12,419 nucleotides of DNA, from positions 1-12,419 of the forward strand of contig JAZOLU010000036.1 of assembly GCA_045653425.1 (NCBI GenBank). The letters run 5' to 3'. Both the position numbers and the translations under genes were made by a program. Below the pieces are notes generated by a model. It made no database searches. It was given only the letters and a program-made list of their open reading frames with translations, and was not told the origin of the DNA. The stretch is from RGIG3009 sp045653425 (GTDB lineage: Bacteria > Bacillota > Clostridia > Oscillospirales > Acutalibacteraceae). Below are positions 1-6,014 of this stretch, piece by piece. Every line of letters starts with the position of its first letter. Position 1 is the stretch's first letter.

Positions 1-10
1 CTTTTTTCAT
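1..10 (-). CDS. First codons of a gene running off the left edge
   Basis: On the minus strand an ATG at 10-8 is followed by two AAA codons before the sequence ends, so only Met-Lys-Lys is visible. It is called because a strong GGAGG ribosome binding site (minus strand, positions 23-19) lies 8 nt upstream, which is ideal spacing. A Met-Lys-Lys start is common in secreted proteins, but nothing about function can be read. The leader immediately upstream forms a long hairpin that includes this binding site (separate entry). Confidence 0.5.
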
Positions 11-18
11 TGCTTTTT

Positions 19-81
19 CCTCCGATTGTGTTTTTTGTTCTCGTGACTGGCAGGTCGCTTTTATCTTAACACAATCGGAGG
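19..81 (-). promoter_or_regulatory. Long hairpin sequestering the ribosome binding site of the leftward gene
   Basis: A perfect 14-bp inverted repeat joins 68-81 (AACACAATCGGAGG on the plus strand) with 19-32 (CCTCCGATTGTGTT), separated by 35 nt. Read on the minus strand, the upstream arm is an anti-ribosome-binding-site that pairs with the GGAGG used by the gene starting at position 10. The loop holds a possible smaller hairpin (GAC...GTC, about 44-55). This geometry suits translational control by a leader RNA. An operator bound by a repressor is an alternative. It was not matched to a named riboswitch, and no convincing promoter was seen upstream on the minus strand. Confidence 0.45.
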
Positions 82-106
82 TCTTTTCATCGGTAAACCT
101 CTTTTG

Positions 107-131
107 AACCACGCGACTATCGCGTGGTTTT
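107..131. terminator. Hairpin with short T-run
   Basis: Perfect 10-bp stem AACCACGCGA (107-116) with TCGCGTGGTT (120-129), a 3-nt loop, and four T's ending at 131 on the plus strand. It is terminator-like in plus orientation, but no plus-strand gene precedes it in the window. It may end a transcript entering from the left or belong to a small RNA with the next hairpin. Confidence 0.4.
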
Positions 132-141
132 CGTTTACAAC

Positions 142-178
142 AAAGCCCTGCACGCCTTTTGGACGTGCGGGGCTTTTT
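142..178 (+). terminator. Strong intrinsic terminator
   Basis: A 13-bp stem (142-154 with 164-176, one T-G wobble) with a 9-nt loop is followed by an uninterrupted T-run 174-178. This is a good rho-independent terminator in the plus direction. It isolates the acyltransferase operon from anything transcribed rightward from the left edge. On the minus strand the following T's are fewer (TTTG). Confidence 0.6.
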
Positions 179-257
179 GTATGCTCAGGCGAGATTGCCG
201 CTTAAACACCAATCGGAAAAATTTTTCAGCGAAAAATCGACAATTCTCTTCACCTAG

Positions 258-289
258 CCCTTGCAATAGCAAGGGATTTGCTTTATAAT
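258..289 (+). promoter_or_regulatory. Sigma-A promoter of the acyltransferase operon with an overlapping palindrome
   Basis: TTGCAA (261-266), a 17-bp spacer and a perfect TATAAT (284-289) form a strong vegetative promoter 35 nt upstream of the start codon. The -35 box lies inside a perfect palindrome CCCTTGC-AATA-GCAAGGG (258-275). That position fits an operator for a repressor, although a chance palindrome is possible. The ribosome binding site GGAGGAGGAG at 307-316 precedes the ATG at 324. Confidence 0.65.
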
Positions 290-323
290 ATAAAATTAGT
301 ATAAAGGGAGGAGGAGAAACGAT

Positions 324-1739
324 ATGGTGTTCAGCAGTTTGGATTTTTTATTTGTGTTTCTCCCCATCTTTTTTACGGCGTACTACTTGCTTCCCCAGCG
401 GTTTCGCGTGCCGTGCCTGCTTTTAGGAAGCTTGGTTTTTTACGCGTACGGTACGTGGGACCGCCCGCTATATTTCTTGCTTTTTCTATTCTCGGCGGTG
501 GTAAACTGGGGTGTAGGGTTGCTTATTTCCCGCACCCGTCACCGCAAACTGTGGTTAATTATCGGCCTAGTGTACGACTTTGGCTGGCTGATTGTGTTTA
601 AGTACGCTGACTTTTTGTTTTCCTCAGTACAAGCCCTGCTGGATAAACTCATTCCCTCTTCCGGTATTACGTTGCCGTACGTCAATTTGCTCTTACCCAT
701 CGGCATTAGTTTTTATACGTTCCAAATTGTTTCGTATATTGTGGATGTATACCGCCGCTCGGTTGAGGCAGAAAGTTCGTTGTTACGATTGTCCACTTTC
801 TTATCTATGTTCCCGCAATTAATTGCCGGCCCGATTGTTACTTACGGTGAAGTGGCGGAAAATCTGCGCACCAAACCGGACATCCGGTTAGAACGCGTGG
901 ACCACGGATTAAAAGATTTTACGTATGGTTTGGGTCTTAAAGTGTTGTTGGCCAACCAAATCGGCAATTTGTGGACAGACGTTGCCTCCATTGGGTATGA
1001 TAGCATCTCCACCCCACTGGCGTGGATGGGCATTGTTGCGTTTAGTATGCAGTTGTATTTTGATTTTTACGGCTATTCTATGATGGCGGTGGGGCTTGGA
1101 AAAATGCTGGGCTTCACATTCCCGCAAAACTTCCGCCACCCGTATATGGCTCTGAGTATGACGGACTTTTGGCGGCGTTGGCATATCACGCTGGGTTCTT
1201 GGTTTCGGGAATATGTGTATATCCCCTTGGGCGGCAACCGCGGCAGTGCTTGGAAAACGGTGCGCAATCTGCTGGTTGTGTGGGCGTTTACGGGGCTGTG
1301 GCACGGTGCCAGTTGGAACTTTGTGTTGTGGGGCTTGGTGTTGTTTGCCCTGCTTATGTTGGAGCGTTTTGCCATTAAACCGGCATTGGAGCGTTTCCCC
1401 GTATTGGGTCACACCTATATGTTTTTAATTATCCCGCTTACGTGGCTGGTATTTGCCATTACGGACTTTACGGAAATGGGCATTTACTTTGAACGGTTAT
1501 TCCCGTTCTTGCCGGGGGAACCCATTAACGTGTTCGCGGGGGATTTTCTGAAATACGGCGAAATGTACGGCGTGTTACTGTTAATTGGTTGTGTGTTCTG
1601 CACCGAATGGCCGGAACGTTTGTACAGTCGTTTCAAAAACTCAATTTGGGGCACACTGGTATTGTTAGCCATTTTCTGGGGTTCGGTGTACTGCCTGCAT
1701 ATCGGGCTGAACGACCCGTTCCTGTATTTCCGGTTTTAG
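324..1739 (+). CDS. MBOAT-family membrane O-acyltransferase (AlgI/PatA-like)
   Basis: A 471-residue integral membrane protein of the MBOAT family, which transfers acyl (usually acetyl) groups from the cytoplasmic side onto an extracellular polymer. The N-terminus MVFSSLDFLFVFLP is the hallmark opening of AlgI-like members. The protein is rich in hydrophobic segments (roughly ten or more). The conserved histidines are present: His287 in a WRRWH motif followed by the YVYIPLGGNRG block, and the presumed catalytic His327 in GLWHGASWNF. Length is normal for the family. The start is fixed by GGAGGAGGAG 8 nt upstream. The next gene follows after 12 bp and encodes an SGNH-type exported protein, a pairing typical of O-acetylation systems for alginate, peptidoglycan or secondary cell-wall polysaccharides. 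The acceptor polymer cannot be read from sequence. No dlt genes are nearby, so D-alanylation (DltB) is less likely. Confidence 0.92.
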   Translation: MVFSSLDFLFVFLPIFFTAYYLLPQRFRVPCLLLGSLVFYAYGTWDRPLYFLLFLFSAVVNWGVGLLISRTRHRKLWLIIGLVYDFGWLIVFKYADFLFSSVQALLDKLIPSSGITLPYVNLLLPIGISFYTFQIVSYIVDVYRRSVEAESSLLRLSTFLSMFPQLIAGPIVTYGEVAENLRTKPDIRLERVDHGLKDFTYGLGLKVLLANQIGNLWTDVASIGYDSISTPLAWMGIVAFSMQLYFDFYGYSMMAVGLGKMLGFTFPQNFRHPYMALSMTDFWRRWHITLGSWFREYVYIPLGGNRGSAWKTVRNLLVVWAFTGLWHGASWNFVLWGLVLFALLMLERFAIKPALERFPVLGHTYMFLIIPLTWLVFAITDFTEMGIYFERLFPFLPGEPINVFAGDFLKYGEMYGVLLLIGCVFCTEWPERLYSRFKNSIWGTLVLLAIFWGSVYCLHIGLNDPFLYFRF

Positions 1740-1751
1740 GAGGATATTGGT

Positions 1752-2615
1752 ATGAAAAAAGCCGTGCGTTACTCGTTTATTATTTTGCTCATTGCTTCGT
1801 GTTTAATTGTTGTTCCGTTTACGTTGCTTAAAAACGTGTTGCCGACAGGCGGCGAGGTAACGGAAACCACCACAACCACCGAGTCGGCAATTACCACAAC
1901 GGTGACTACAACAACTACAACCACAACTACAACTACGGCAACAACCCCCGTTACTACCGCTACACCCACTGCCAAGCCAACTGCCAAACCTACGGCATCC
2001 GGAACAACCGGCACTCTGCCGGACGCGGGCAAAACCGTGTCGTTCCCGGATACACTGTTTATCGGCGACTCCCGCTCAGTGGGGTTAAAAGAATACGGCA
2101 AACTGTCCGATGCCACGTTCTTTTGCGGTGTGGGCCTCAGTTCCAACAACGCACGCACAAAGGCACTGGAAGTGAAGGGTTACGGTTCCATTACGTTGCC
2201 GAAATTGTTGGAAGCCAAAGCGTTTAAGACGGTGTATATTATGCTTGGTATCAATGAAATCGGCGGTAACCTCAGCAGTATTGCGAATAAATATCAGGCA
2301 ATCATTGATTTGGTACACGAAAAGCAACCCTCGGCTTTGGTGGTTGTACAGTCCACACTGCACGTTACGGAAAAACGCAACCAGCAAGAGGTGGCGAAAG
2401 ACGGTTGCTTTAACAACTCGCGTATCAATTCCTTGAACGAGAAATTAGCCGCCCTTGCCAACGGAAGTAACATTTTCTATTTGGATATGAACCCGATGTA
2501 CGATGATAAAAACGGGCACATGACCGGTTCTTATGCCGCGGGCGACGGGATTCACATTAAAGCCAAGTATTATCTGTTGTGGCGCGAATATTTGGACACG
2601 CATCGCATTGCGTAA
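1752..2615 (+). CDS. Membrane-anchored SGNH/GDSL hydrolase-like protein with a Thr-rich stalk
   Basis: A 287-residue extracytoplasmic protein. Residues about 8-28 form a signal anchor or signal peptide. Residues 36-85 are a low-complexity Thr-rich stretch ending in TAKPTAKPTA, likely a wall-spanning stalk. From about residue 95 comes an SGNH fold: block I FIGDSRSVGL with nucleophile Ser107, block III MLGINEIGG with Asn168, and block V DGIHIKAKYY with Asp265 and His268. All expected catalytic residues are present, so it is probably active as an esterase or acetyltransferase partner of the upstream MBOAT protein. Its AGGAGG site (1738-1743) overlaps the stop codon of the MBOAT gene, implying translational coupling. 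A strong terminator follows. Alternative: a deacetylase that trims the same polymer. The substrate is unknown. Confidence 0.85.
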   Translation: MKKAVRYSFIILLIASCLIVVPFTLLKNVLPTGGEVTETTTTTESAITTTVTTTTTTTTTTTATTPVTTATPTAKPTAKPTASGTTGTLPDAGKTVSFPDTLFIGDSRSVGLKEYGKLSDATFFCGVGLSSNNARTKALEVKGYGSITLPKLLEAKAFKTVYIMLGINEIGGNLSSIANKYQAIIDLVHEKQPSALVVVQSTLHVTEKRNQQEVAKDGCFNNSRINSLNEKLAALANGSNIFYLDMNPMYDDKNGHMTGSYAAGDGIHIKAKYYLLWREYLDTHRIA

Positions 2616-2617
2616 AC

Positions 2618-2638
2618 CTCGGCACACCGTTAGCCGAG
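2618..2638 (+). other. Small hairpin after the SGNH gene
   Basis: CTCGGC (2618-2623) and GCCGAG (2633-2638) can pair just after the stop codon. There is no T-run, so it is not a terminator itself. It may stabilise the 3' end ahead of the true terminator. Confidence 0.3.
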
Positions 2639-2658
2639 CAAGGTGTTTGCTCAATAGC

Positions 2659-2696
2659 AGCCGTCTTAAATGGAAACATTTGAGACGGCTTTTTTT
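2659..2696 (+). terminator. Strong intrinsic terminator of the acyltransferase operon
   Basis: A 14-bp stem (2659-2672 with 2677-2690, one T-G wobble) is capped by a GAAA tetraloop and followed by seven T's (2690-2696). It separates the acyltransferase operon from the trpB unit. Confidence 0.92.
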
Positions 2697-2706
2697 CGCA
2701 AACGGC

Positions 2707-2735
2707 TTGACAAGGAGGCATAATGGTGATACACT
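2707..2735 (+). promoter_or_regulatory. Promoter of the T-box / trpB unit
   Basis: A perfect -35 TTGACA (2707-2712), a 17-bp spacer, and -10 TACACT (2730-2735) preceded by an extended TGA (2727-2729). Transcription should start near 2742, immediately before the conserved T-box 5' region. Confidence 0.75.
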
Positions 2736-2741
2736 GAAATA

Positions 2742-3027
2742 AACCGATGAGAAAGAGTAAGTACGCTTTCCTTTTCTGTTTCAGAGAGTCGCCGGTTGGT
2801 GCAAGGCGGTACAGCGAGGTTGGCGGAATGGGCTTTCGAGGGCGCGCCGAACCGCAAGCAGTAGGCAAGCCGGAGTATGCACTTCGTTAACAAGCGCAGG
2901 CATCTTCCGCCGCAGCGGAGTATGCACAGAGTGGGCGCAACGCGCCAAGCCGGGTGGCACCGCAAGAGTAGAGTATACGCTCTTGTCCCTGCAAGTTGTA
3001 TCTTCAGGGGCGGGGGCATTTTTATTT
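2742..3027 (+). ncRNA. T-box leader, tryptophan-tRNA specific (UGG specifier)
   Basis: A T-box riboswitch that senses uncharged tRNA and controls the downstream tryptophan gene. Visible parts in order: the GATGAGAAAGAGTA kink-turn region (2747-2760), the AGAGAG distal motif (2783-2788), the GGTTGGTGCAAGG distal loop (from 2794), and the specifier context GAA-TGG-GCTTTCGAG with TGG at 2829-2831. The T-box proper, GGGTGGCACCGC, is at 2952-2963. The terminator is a 13-bp stem (2979-2991 with 3005-3017, several G-U pairs) followed by ATTTTTATTT. UGG is the tryptophan codon and matches the regulated gene, so specificity is well supported. Uncharged tRNA-Trp would stabilise the antiterminator and switch the gene on. 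Confidence 0.93.
2979..3027 (+). terminator. Conditional terminator of the T-box
   Basis: GCTCTTGTCCCTG (2979-2991) pairs throughout with CAGGGGCGGGGGC (3005-3017), using G-U wobbles, over a 13-nt loop, and is followed by ATTTTTATTT. It forms when the T-box antiterminator is not held by uncharged tRNA. Its 5' arm begins 15 nt after the conserved T-box sequence, the usual arrangement. Confidence 0.85.
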
Positions 3028-3062
3028 GTCCCGACCCCGCCATTTCAGAAAGGAGAATCCTT

Positions 3063-4436
3063 ATGAGCGAACGCACCATCCCCTACAAAATCTATCTGGA
3101 AGAAAACGAGATGCCGCGGCAGTGGTACAACGTGCGGGCGGATATGACCAATAAACCCGCGCCGCTGCTAAACCCTGCTACCATGCAACCCATTACAGCC
3201 GAAGAACTGGGTCACGTGTTTTGCGATGAATTGGTAAAACAGGAACTGGACGATACCACCGCCTATTTTGACATTCCGGAACCCATTTTGAATTTTTACA
3301 AAATGTACCGTCCCGCGCCGTTGGTGCGTGCCTACTGCTTGGAAGAAAAGTTGCAAACGCCCGCGCACATCTACTATAAATTTGAGGGTAACAACACCAG
3401 CGGCAGCCACAAACTGAACAGTGCCATTGCGCAGGCGTATTACGCCAAACAGCAAGGTCTTAAAGGCGTTACCACCGAAACGGGTGCCGGCCAATGGGGC
3501 ACGGCGTTAAGTATGGCGTGCGCCTATCTGGGGTTAGACTGTAAAGTGTATATGGTAAAATGCTCGTACGAGCAAAAGCCGTTCCGCCGCGAAGTAATGC
3601 GGACTTACGGTGCCGACGTTACTCCCTCCCCGTCGGAACTCACGGCTATCGGTCGTCAAATCCTCAAAGAACATCCCGGCACTTCCGGCAGTTTGGGTTG
3701 TGCCATTAGCGAGGCGGTAGAAGACGCTACCACACACGAAGGGTATCGTTACGTGCTGGGTAGTGTGTTATCGCAAGTGTTGTTGCACCAAACCATTATT
3801 GGGTTGGAAACACAGGTAGCACTGAAAAAATACAATATTAAACCGGATATTATCATTGGTTGCGCCGGCGGCGGTTCCAATTTGGGCGGTTTAATTTCGC
3901 CGTTTATGGGCGAAAAACTGCGCGGCGAGGCAGATTATCATTTCATTGCCGTGGAACCCGCCTCTTGCCCCAGTTTGACCCGCGGCAAATATGTGTACGA
4001 TTATTGCGATACCGGTCGCGTTTGCCCGTTGGCAAAAATGTATACGCTGGGCAGTGGCTTTATTCCCTCCGCCAGCCACGCGGGCGGGTTGCGTTACCAC
4101 GGTATGAGCAGTGTTCTCAGCCAGTTGTATGACGACGGCTTAATGGAAGCCCGTTCGGTGGAGCAAACCAGCGTGTTTGAAGCGGCGCAGTATTTTGCCC
4201 GCGTAGAGGGCATTCTGCCCGCACCGGAAAGCAGCCACGCCATTCGTGTTGCCATTGACGAAGCGTTGAAATGCAAAGAAACCGGTGAACAAAAGACCAT
4301 TGTGTTCGGCTTAACCGGTACCGGTTACTTTGATATGCTGTCTTACGGCAAATACAACGACGGTATTATGAGCGACTATATTCCCACCGATGAAGATTTG
4401 CAACGCGGCTTTGACGGCCTGCCGGTGCAACCGTAA
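3063..4436 (+). CDS. trpB: Tryptophan synthase beta chain, TrpB2 type
   Basis: A 457-residue PLP enzyme that joins indole and L-serine to make L-tryptophan. The N-terminus (KIYLEENEMPRQWYN, then LNPATMQPI) and the length, about 60 residues longer than classical TrpB, identify the TrpB2 subfamily. The PLP Schiff-base lysine is Lys117 in SGSHKLNSA, and the phosphate-binding loop GCAGGGSNLGG begins at residue 266. The start at 3063 follows AAGGAG (about 3050-3055). An in-frame upstream ATG at 2877 is rejected because it lies within the T-box RNA. No trpA or other trp gene is nearby, so this is a stand-alone enzyme. TrpB2 proteins often act without TrpA on free indole, suggesting indole salvage. 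That role is inferred. Confidence 0.93.
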   Translation: MSERTIPYKIYLEENEMPRQWYNVRADMTNKPAPLLNPATMQPITAEELGHVFCDELVKQELDDTTAYFDIPEPILNFYKMYRPAPLVRAYCLEEKLQTPAHIYYKFEGNNTSGSHKLNSAIAQAYYAKQQGLKGVTTETGAGQWGTALSMACAYLGLDCKVYMVKCSYEQKPFRREVMRTYGADVTPSPSELTAIGRQILKEHPGTSGSLGCAISEAVEDATTHEGYRYVLGSVLSQVLLHQTIIGLETQVALKKYNIKPDIIIGCAGGGSNLGGLISPFMGEKLRGEADYHFIAVEPASCPSLTRGKYVYDYCDTGRVCPLAKMYTLGSGFIPSASHAGGLRYHGMSSVLSQLYDDGLMEARSVEQTSVFEAAQYFARVEGILPAPESSHAIRVAIDEALKCKETGEQKTIVFGLTGTGYFDMLSYGKYNDGIMSDYIPTDEDLQRGFDGLPVQP

Positions 4437-4463
4437 TGCACAAACAAAATCGCCCTGCCTTTA

Positions 4464-4492
4464 GCAGAAATGTTCTTAGCGAACATTTCTGC
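4464..4492 (+). other. Stable hairpin after trpB
   Basis: Perfect 12-bp stem GCAGAAATGTTC (4464-4475) with GAACATTTCTGC (4481-4492) and a 5-nt loop, 27 nt past the trpB stop. No T-run follows, so termination here would be weak. It may protect the trpB 3' end or be the first unit of the adjoining array. Confidence 0.6.
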
Positions 4493-4495
4493 AAC

Positions 4496-4664
4496 TCTAT
4501 TCGCCTTACGGCGAGTGGTATTGCTGCGCAGTGATATTCGGCTTTCAGCCGAGTGTTATTTGGCGACGCCAAGTTATAGGCGAATAGAATATCACTAAAT
4601 CCAAAGAATTTAATATCACTTTCGCAAAGCGAAAATACCACGCTGACGATAGTCAGCATATCAC
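4496..4664. repeat. Nested multi-hairpin element with complementary GTGATATT / AATATCAC linkers
   Basis: Small hairpins stand at 4501-4514, 4522-4530, 4538-4552, 4560-4572, 4596-4612, 4620-4634 and 4642-4657. On the left they are joined by GTGGTATT (4515), GTGATATT (4531) and GTGTTATT (4553). On the right they are joined by AATATCAC (4588), AATATCAC (4612) and AATACCAC (4634), with ATATCAC at 4658. Pairing nested from the inside: 4553 with 4588 (one mismatch), 4531 with 4612 (perfect), 4515 with 4634 (perfect, both members changed). The element can therefore fold as a ladder of short stems separated by facing hairpins. An alternative 10-bp pairing joins TCTATTCGCC (4496-4505) and GGCGAATAGA (4579-4588). 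No protein coding is apparent. It could be an mRNA 3' structure, a small RNA, or a miniature mobile element. I cannot name the family. Confidence 0.7.
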
Positions 4665-4679
4665 TTAACAGACAAAAAG

Positions 4680-4717
4680 AAAGAGAAGACTCGTTGTAAG
4701 AAACGAATCTTCTCTTT
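4680..4717. terminator. Bidirectional terminator between trpB and the kinase operon
   Basis: A stem of AAGAGAAGA-type arms (4680-4689 with 4708-4717), a one-base mismatch, then TCGTT (4691-4695) with AACGA (4702-4706) around a 6-nt loop. T-rich tracts lie on both exits: TTTTCTGTT on plus and TTTCTTTTTG on minus. It serves the converging trpB (plus) and sugar kinase (minus) units. Confidence 0.75.
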
Positions 4718-4868
4718 TCTGTTGTTAGTGGGTTTGAGCTACTGTTGGGCTGTATTTGTGCATACAAATGCGATGCCGGTTCTCTTACCGAAAATCACAA
4801 TTTGTTTTGACGACAAAAACTTCGCTAATGACATTAAGTTTGTAAAGGCATTGCGGTTTTTCATCGGT

Positions 4869-5945
4869 TTAACTGTATTTTGCCACAATGGCTTTGAGTT
4901 CGTCCATTTTGTTCGTGATGTCCGCCGCCAGCGCAAACTGCGTGCGGCAACGGTCCAGATTTTGGTCCGGATAATGGATTCTGAAATACGTGTCCCCATC
5001 CAGATAATCGGTGAGGAACCGAATGCCACATTCCAACGTCATCAAATAAGCACCAAACGGAAGCAGCTCTTTTTCGGTGGCGGTTAAACTGTCGCCGCAC
5101 GCTTCCAAGTAGCCCTTGGTAAACTCCTCAAACAAATCCAACCGACAAAATACCTTGGACAAATCCTTTTCATCCTCGGCAGCAGGGTTGGAACCAAACC
5201 GAATACTGTCCCCAAAATCGTACAACGCAGAGCCGGGCATCACCGTGTCCAAATCAATAACCGCCATAGGTTTACCGGTCTCGTCATCCAGCAACACGTT
5301 GTTCAGCTTGGTGTCGTTATGCGTTACGCGCAGCGGTAATTCGCCGCTCTCCAACAACGCCACCACCTTTTCGGTGTCGGCCTTGCGCTCGCGCACAAAG
5401 GCAATTTCCTGCGCCAAGTCGGCGGCGCGTCCCTTGGCATCGCGCGCCACTGCCGCTTCAAACGCAGCATAACGCGAAGCGGTGTTGTGGAAGTTGGGAA
5501 TTACTTCACACAATGTTTCGGCCGGAAACGAAGCCAACTGCTTTTGAAAACGGCCAAACGCCAGCGCGGAATAGTAAAAATGAACCGGATTTTCCACCAC
5601 TTGCAACGACAACGTGCGTTCCACAAACACATACATTCGGTAGTATCCGTCTTCCCGCGTTAAATAGGAACGACCGTCTTTGGTGGGGATAATCTGTAAG
5701 CATTCTCTGTCGGGGTCACCGCCCGCCGCCAATACCTGCTCACGCAGCATAGCCGTCACGCGCTGAATGTTGTTCATTAACCCCTCCACGTTGGGAAAAA
5801 CGTGGTCGTTAATGCGCTGTAAAATGTATCGTTTTTCTGCCGCGTATACGCAGTAGGTGGTGTTAATATGTCCGCAACCGTACGGCTCTGCGGTAAGCGG
5901 CTCGCTATCCAACGCAAACTGTTTAGCAATTTCAACAATCGTCAT
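4869..5945 (-). CDS. NahK-like N-acetylhexosamine / sugar 1-kinase (APH phosphotransferase family)
   Basis: A 358-residue soluble kinase of the aminoglycoside-phosphotransferase fold. The Brenner motif HNDTKLNNVL holds His209-Asn210 and the catalytic Asp211. The metal-binding segment VIDLDTVMPG contains Asp231 and Asp233, followed by YDFGDSIRFG. These blocks match N-acetylhexosamine 1-kinases (NahK), which phosphorylate the anomeric carbon of GlcNAc, GalNAc or related sugars with ATP. The start is the ATG at 5945, with AAGGAG (5955-5960) 9 nt upstream. A longer frame from a TTG at 5966 overlaps that binding site and is rejected. It lies 69 bp downstream of a sugar nucleotidyltransferase on the same strand and near galE, which supports sugar-1-phosphate metabolism. 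Exact sugar specificity is not readable; other anomeric kinases are possible. Confidence 0.82.
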   Translation of the reverse strand: MTIVEIAKQFALDSEPLTAEPYGCGHINTTYCVYAAEKRYILQRINDHVFPNVEGLMNNIQRVTAMLREQVLAAGGDPDRECLQIIPTKDGRSYLTREDGYYRMYVFVERTLSLQVVENPVHFYYSALAFGRFQKQLASFPAETLCEVIPNFHNTASRYAAFEAAVARDAKGRAADLAQEIAFVRERKADTEKVVALLESGELPLRVTHNDTKLNNVLLDDETGKPMAVIDLDTVMPGSALYDFGDSIRFGSNPAAEDEKDLSKVFCRLDLFEEFTKGYLEACGDSLTATEKELLPFGAYLMTLECGIRFLTDYLDGDTYFRIHYPDQNLDRCRTQFALAADITNKMDELKAIVAKYS

Positions 5946-6014
5946 CCGTATAATCTCCTTAGCCAAAACATTAACACCCGAACTCGATTTTGAGGGGCCA
6001 ATTTTCCGCTGTGG

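Larger units (their letters stand above)
4437..4868. other. 432-bp non-coding stretch between trpB and the kinase
   Basis: No convincing gene. It holds a 12-bp hairpin (4464-4492), the nested hairpin array (4496-4664), a bidirectional terminator (4680-4717), and an AT-rich tail with a small inverted repeat ATTTGT-GCAT-ACAAAT (4754-4769). A 41-codon leftward reading frame beginning near 4864 (MKNRNAFTNL...) has no ribosome binding site and is not called. Confidence 0.7.

Noticed and set aside
1769..2158. Val-rich leftward frame opposite the SGNH gene
   Set aside because: It is the antisense shadow of the Thr-rich codon repeat; no start signals.
2877..3062. In-frame upstream extension of trpB from an ATG at 2877
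   Set aside because: It overlaps the T-box antiterminator and terminator, has no ribosome binding site and adds low-plausibility sequence. The family start matches 3063.
4496..4664. CRISPR array
   Set aside because: The repeats are 8 nt, change orientation at the midpoint, and the spacers are self-complementary hairpins of 9-17 nt; no cas genes are present.
4366..4767. 133-codon leftward frame across the trpB 3' gap
   Set aside because: It runs through the hairpin array and terminator, overlaps the end of trpB, and its sequence shows no family features.
4739..4866. 41-codon leftward frame MKNRNAFTNL... after the kinase
   Set aside because: There is no ribosome binding site and no start context. 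It reads plausibly as protein but could be chance or a remnant; not enough support to call.
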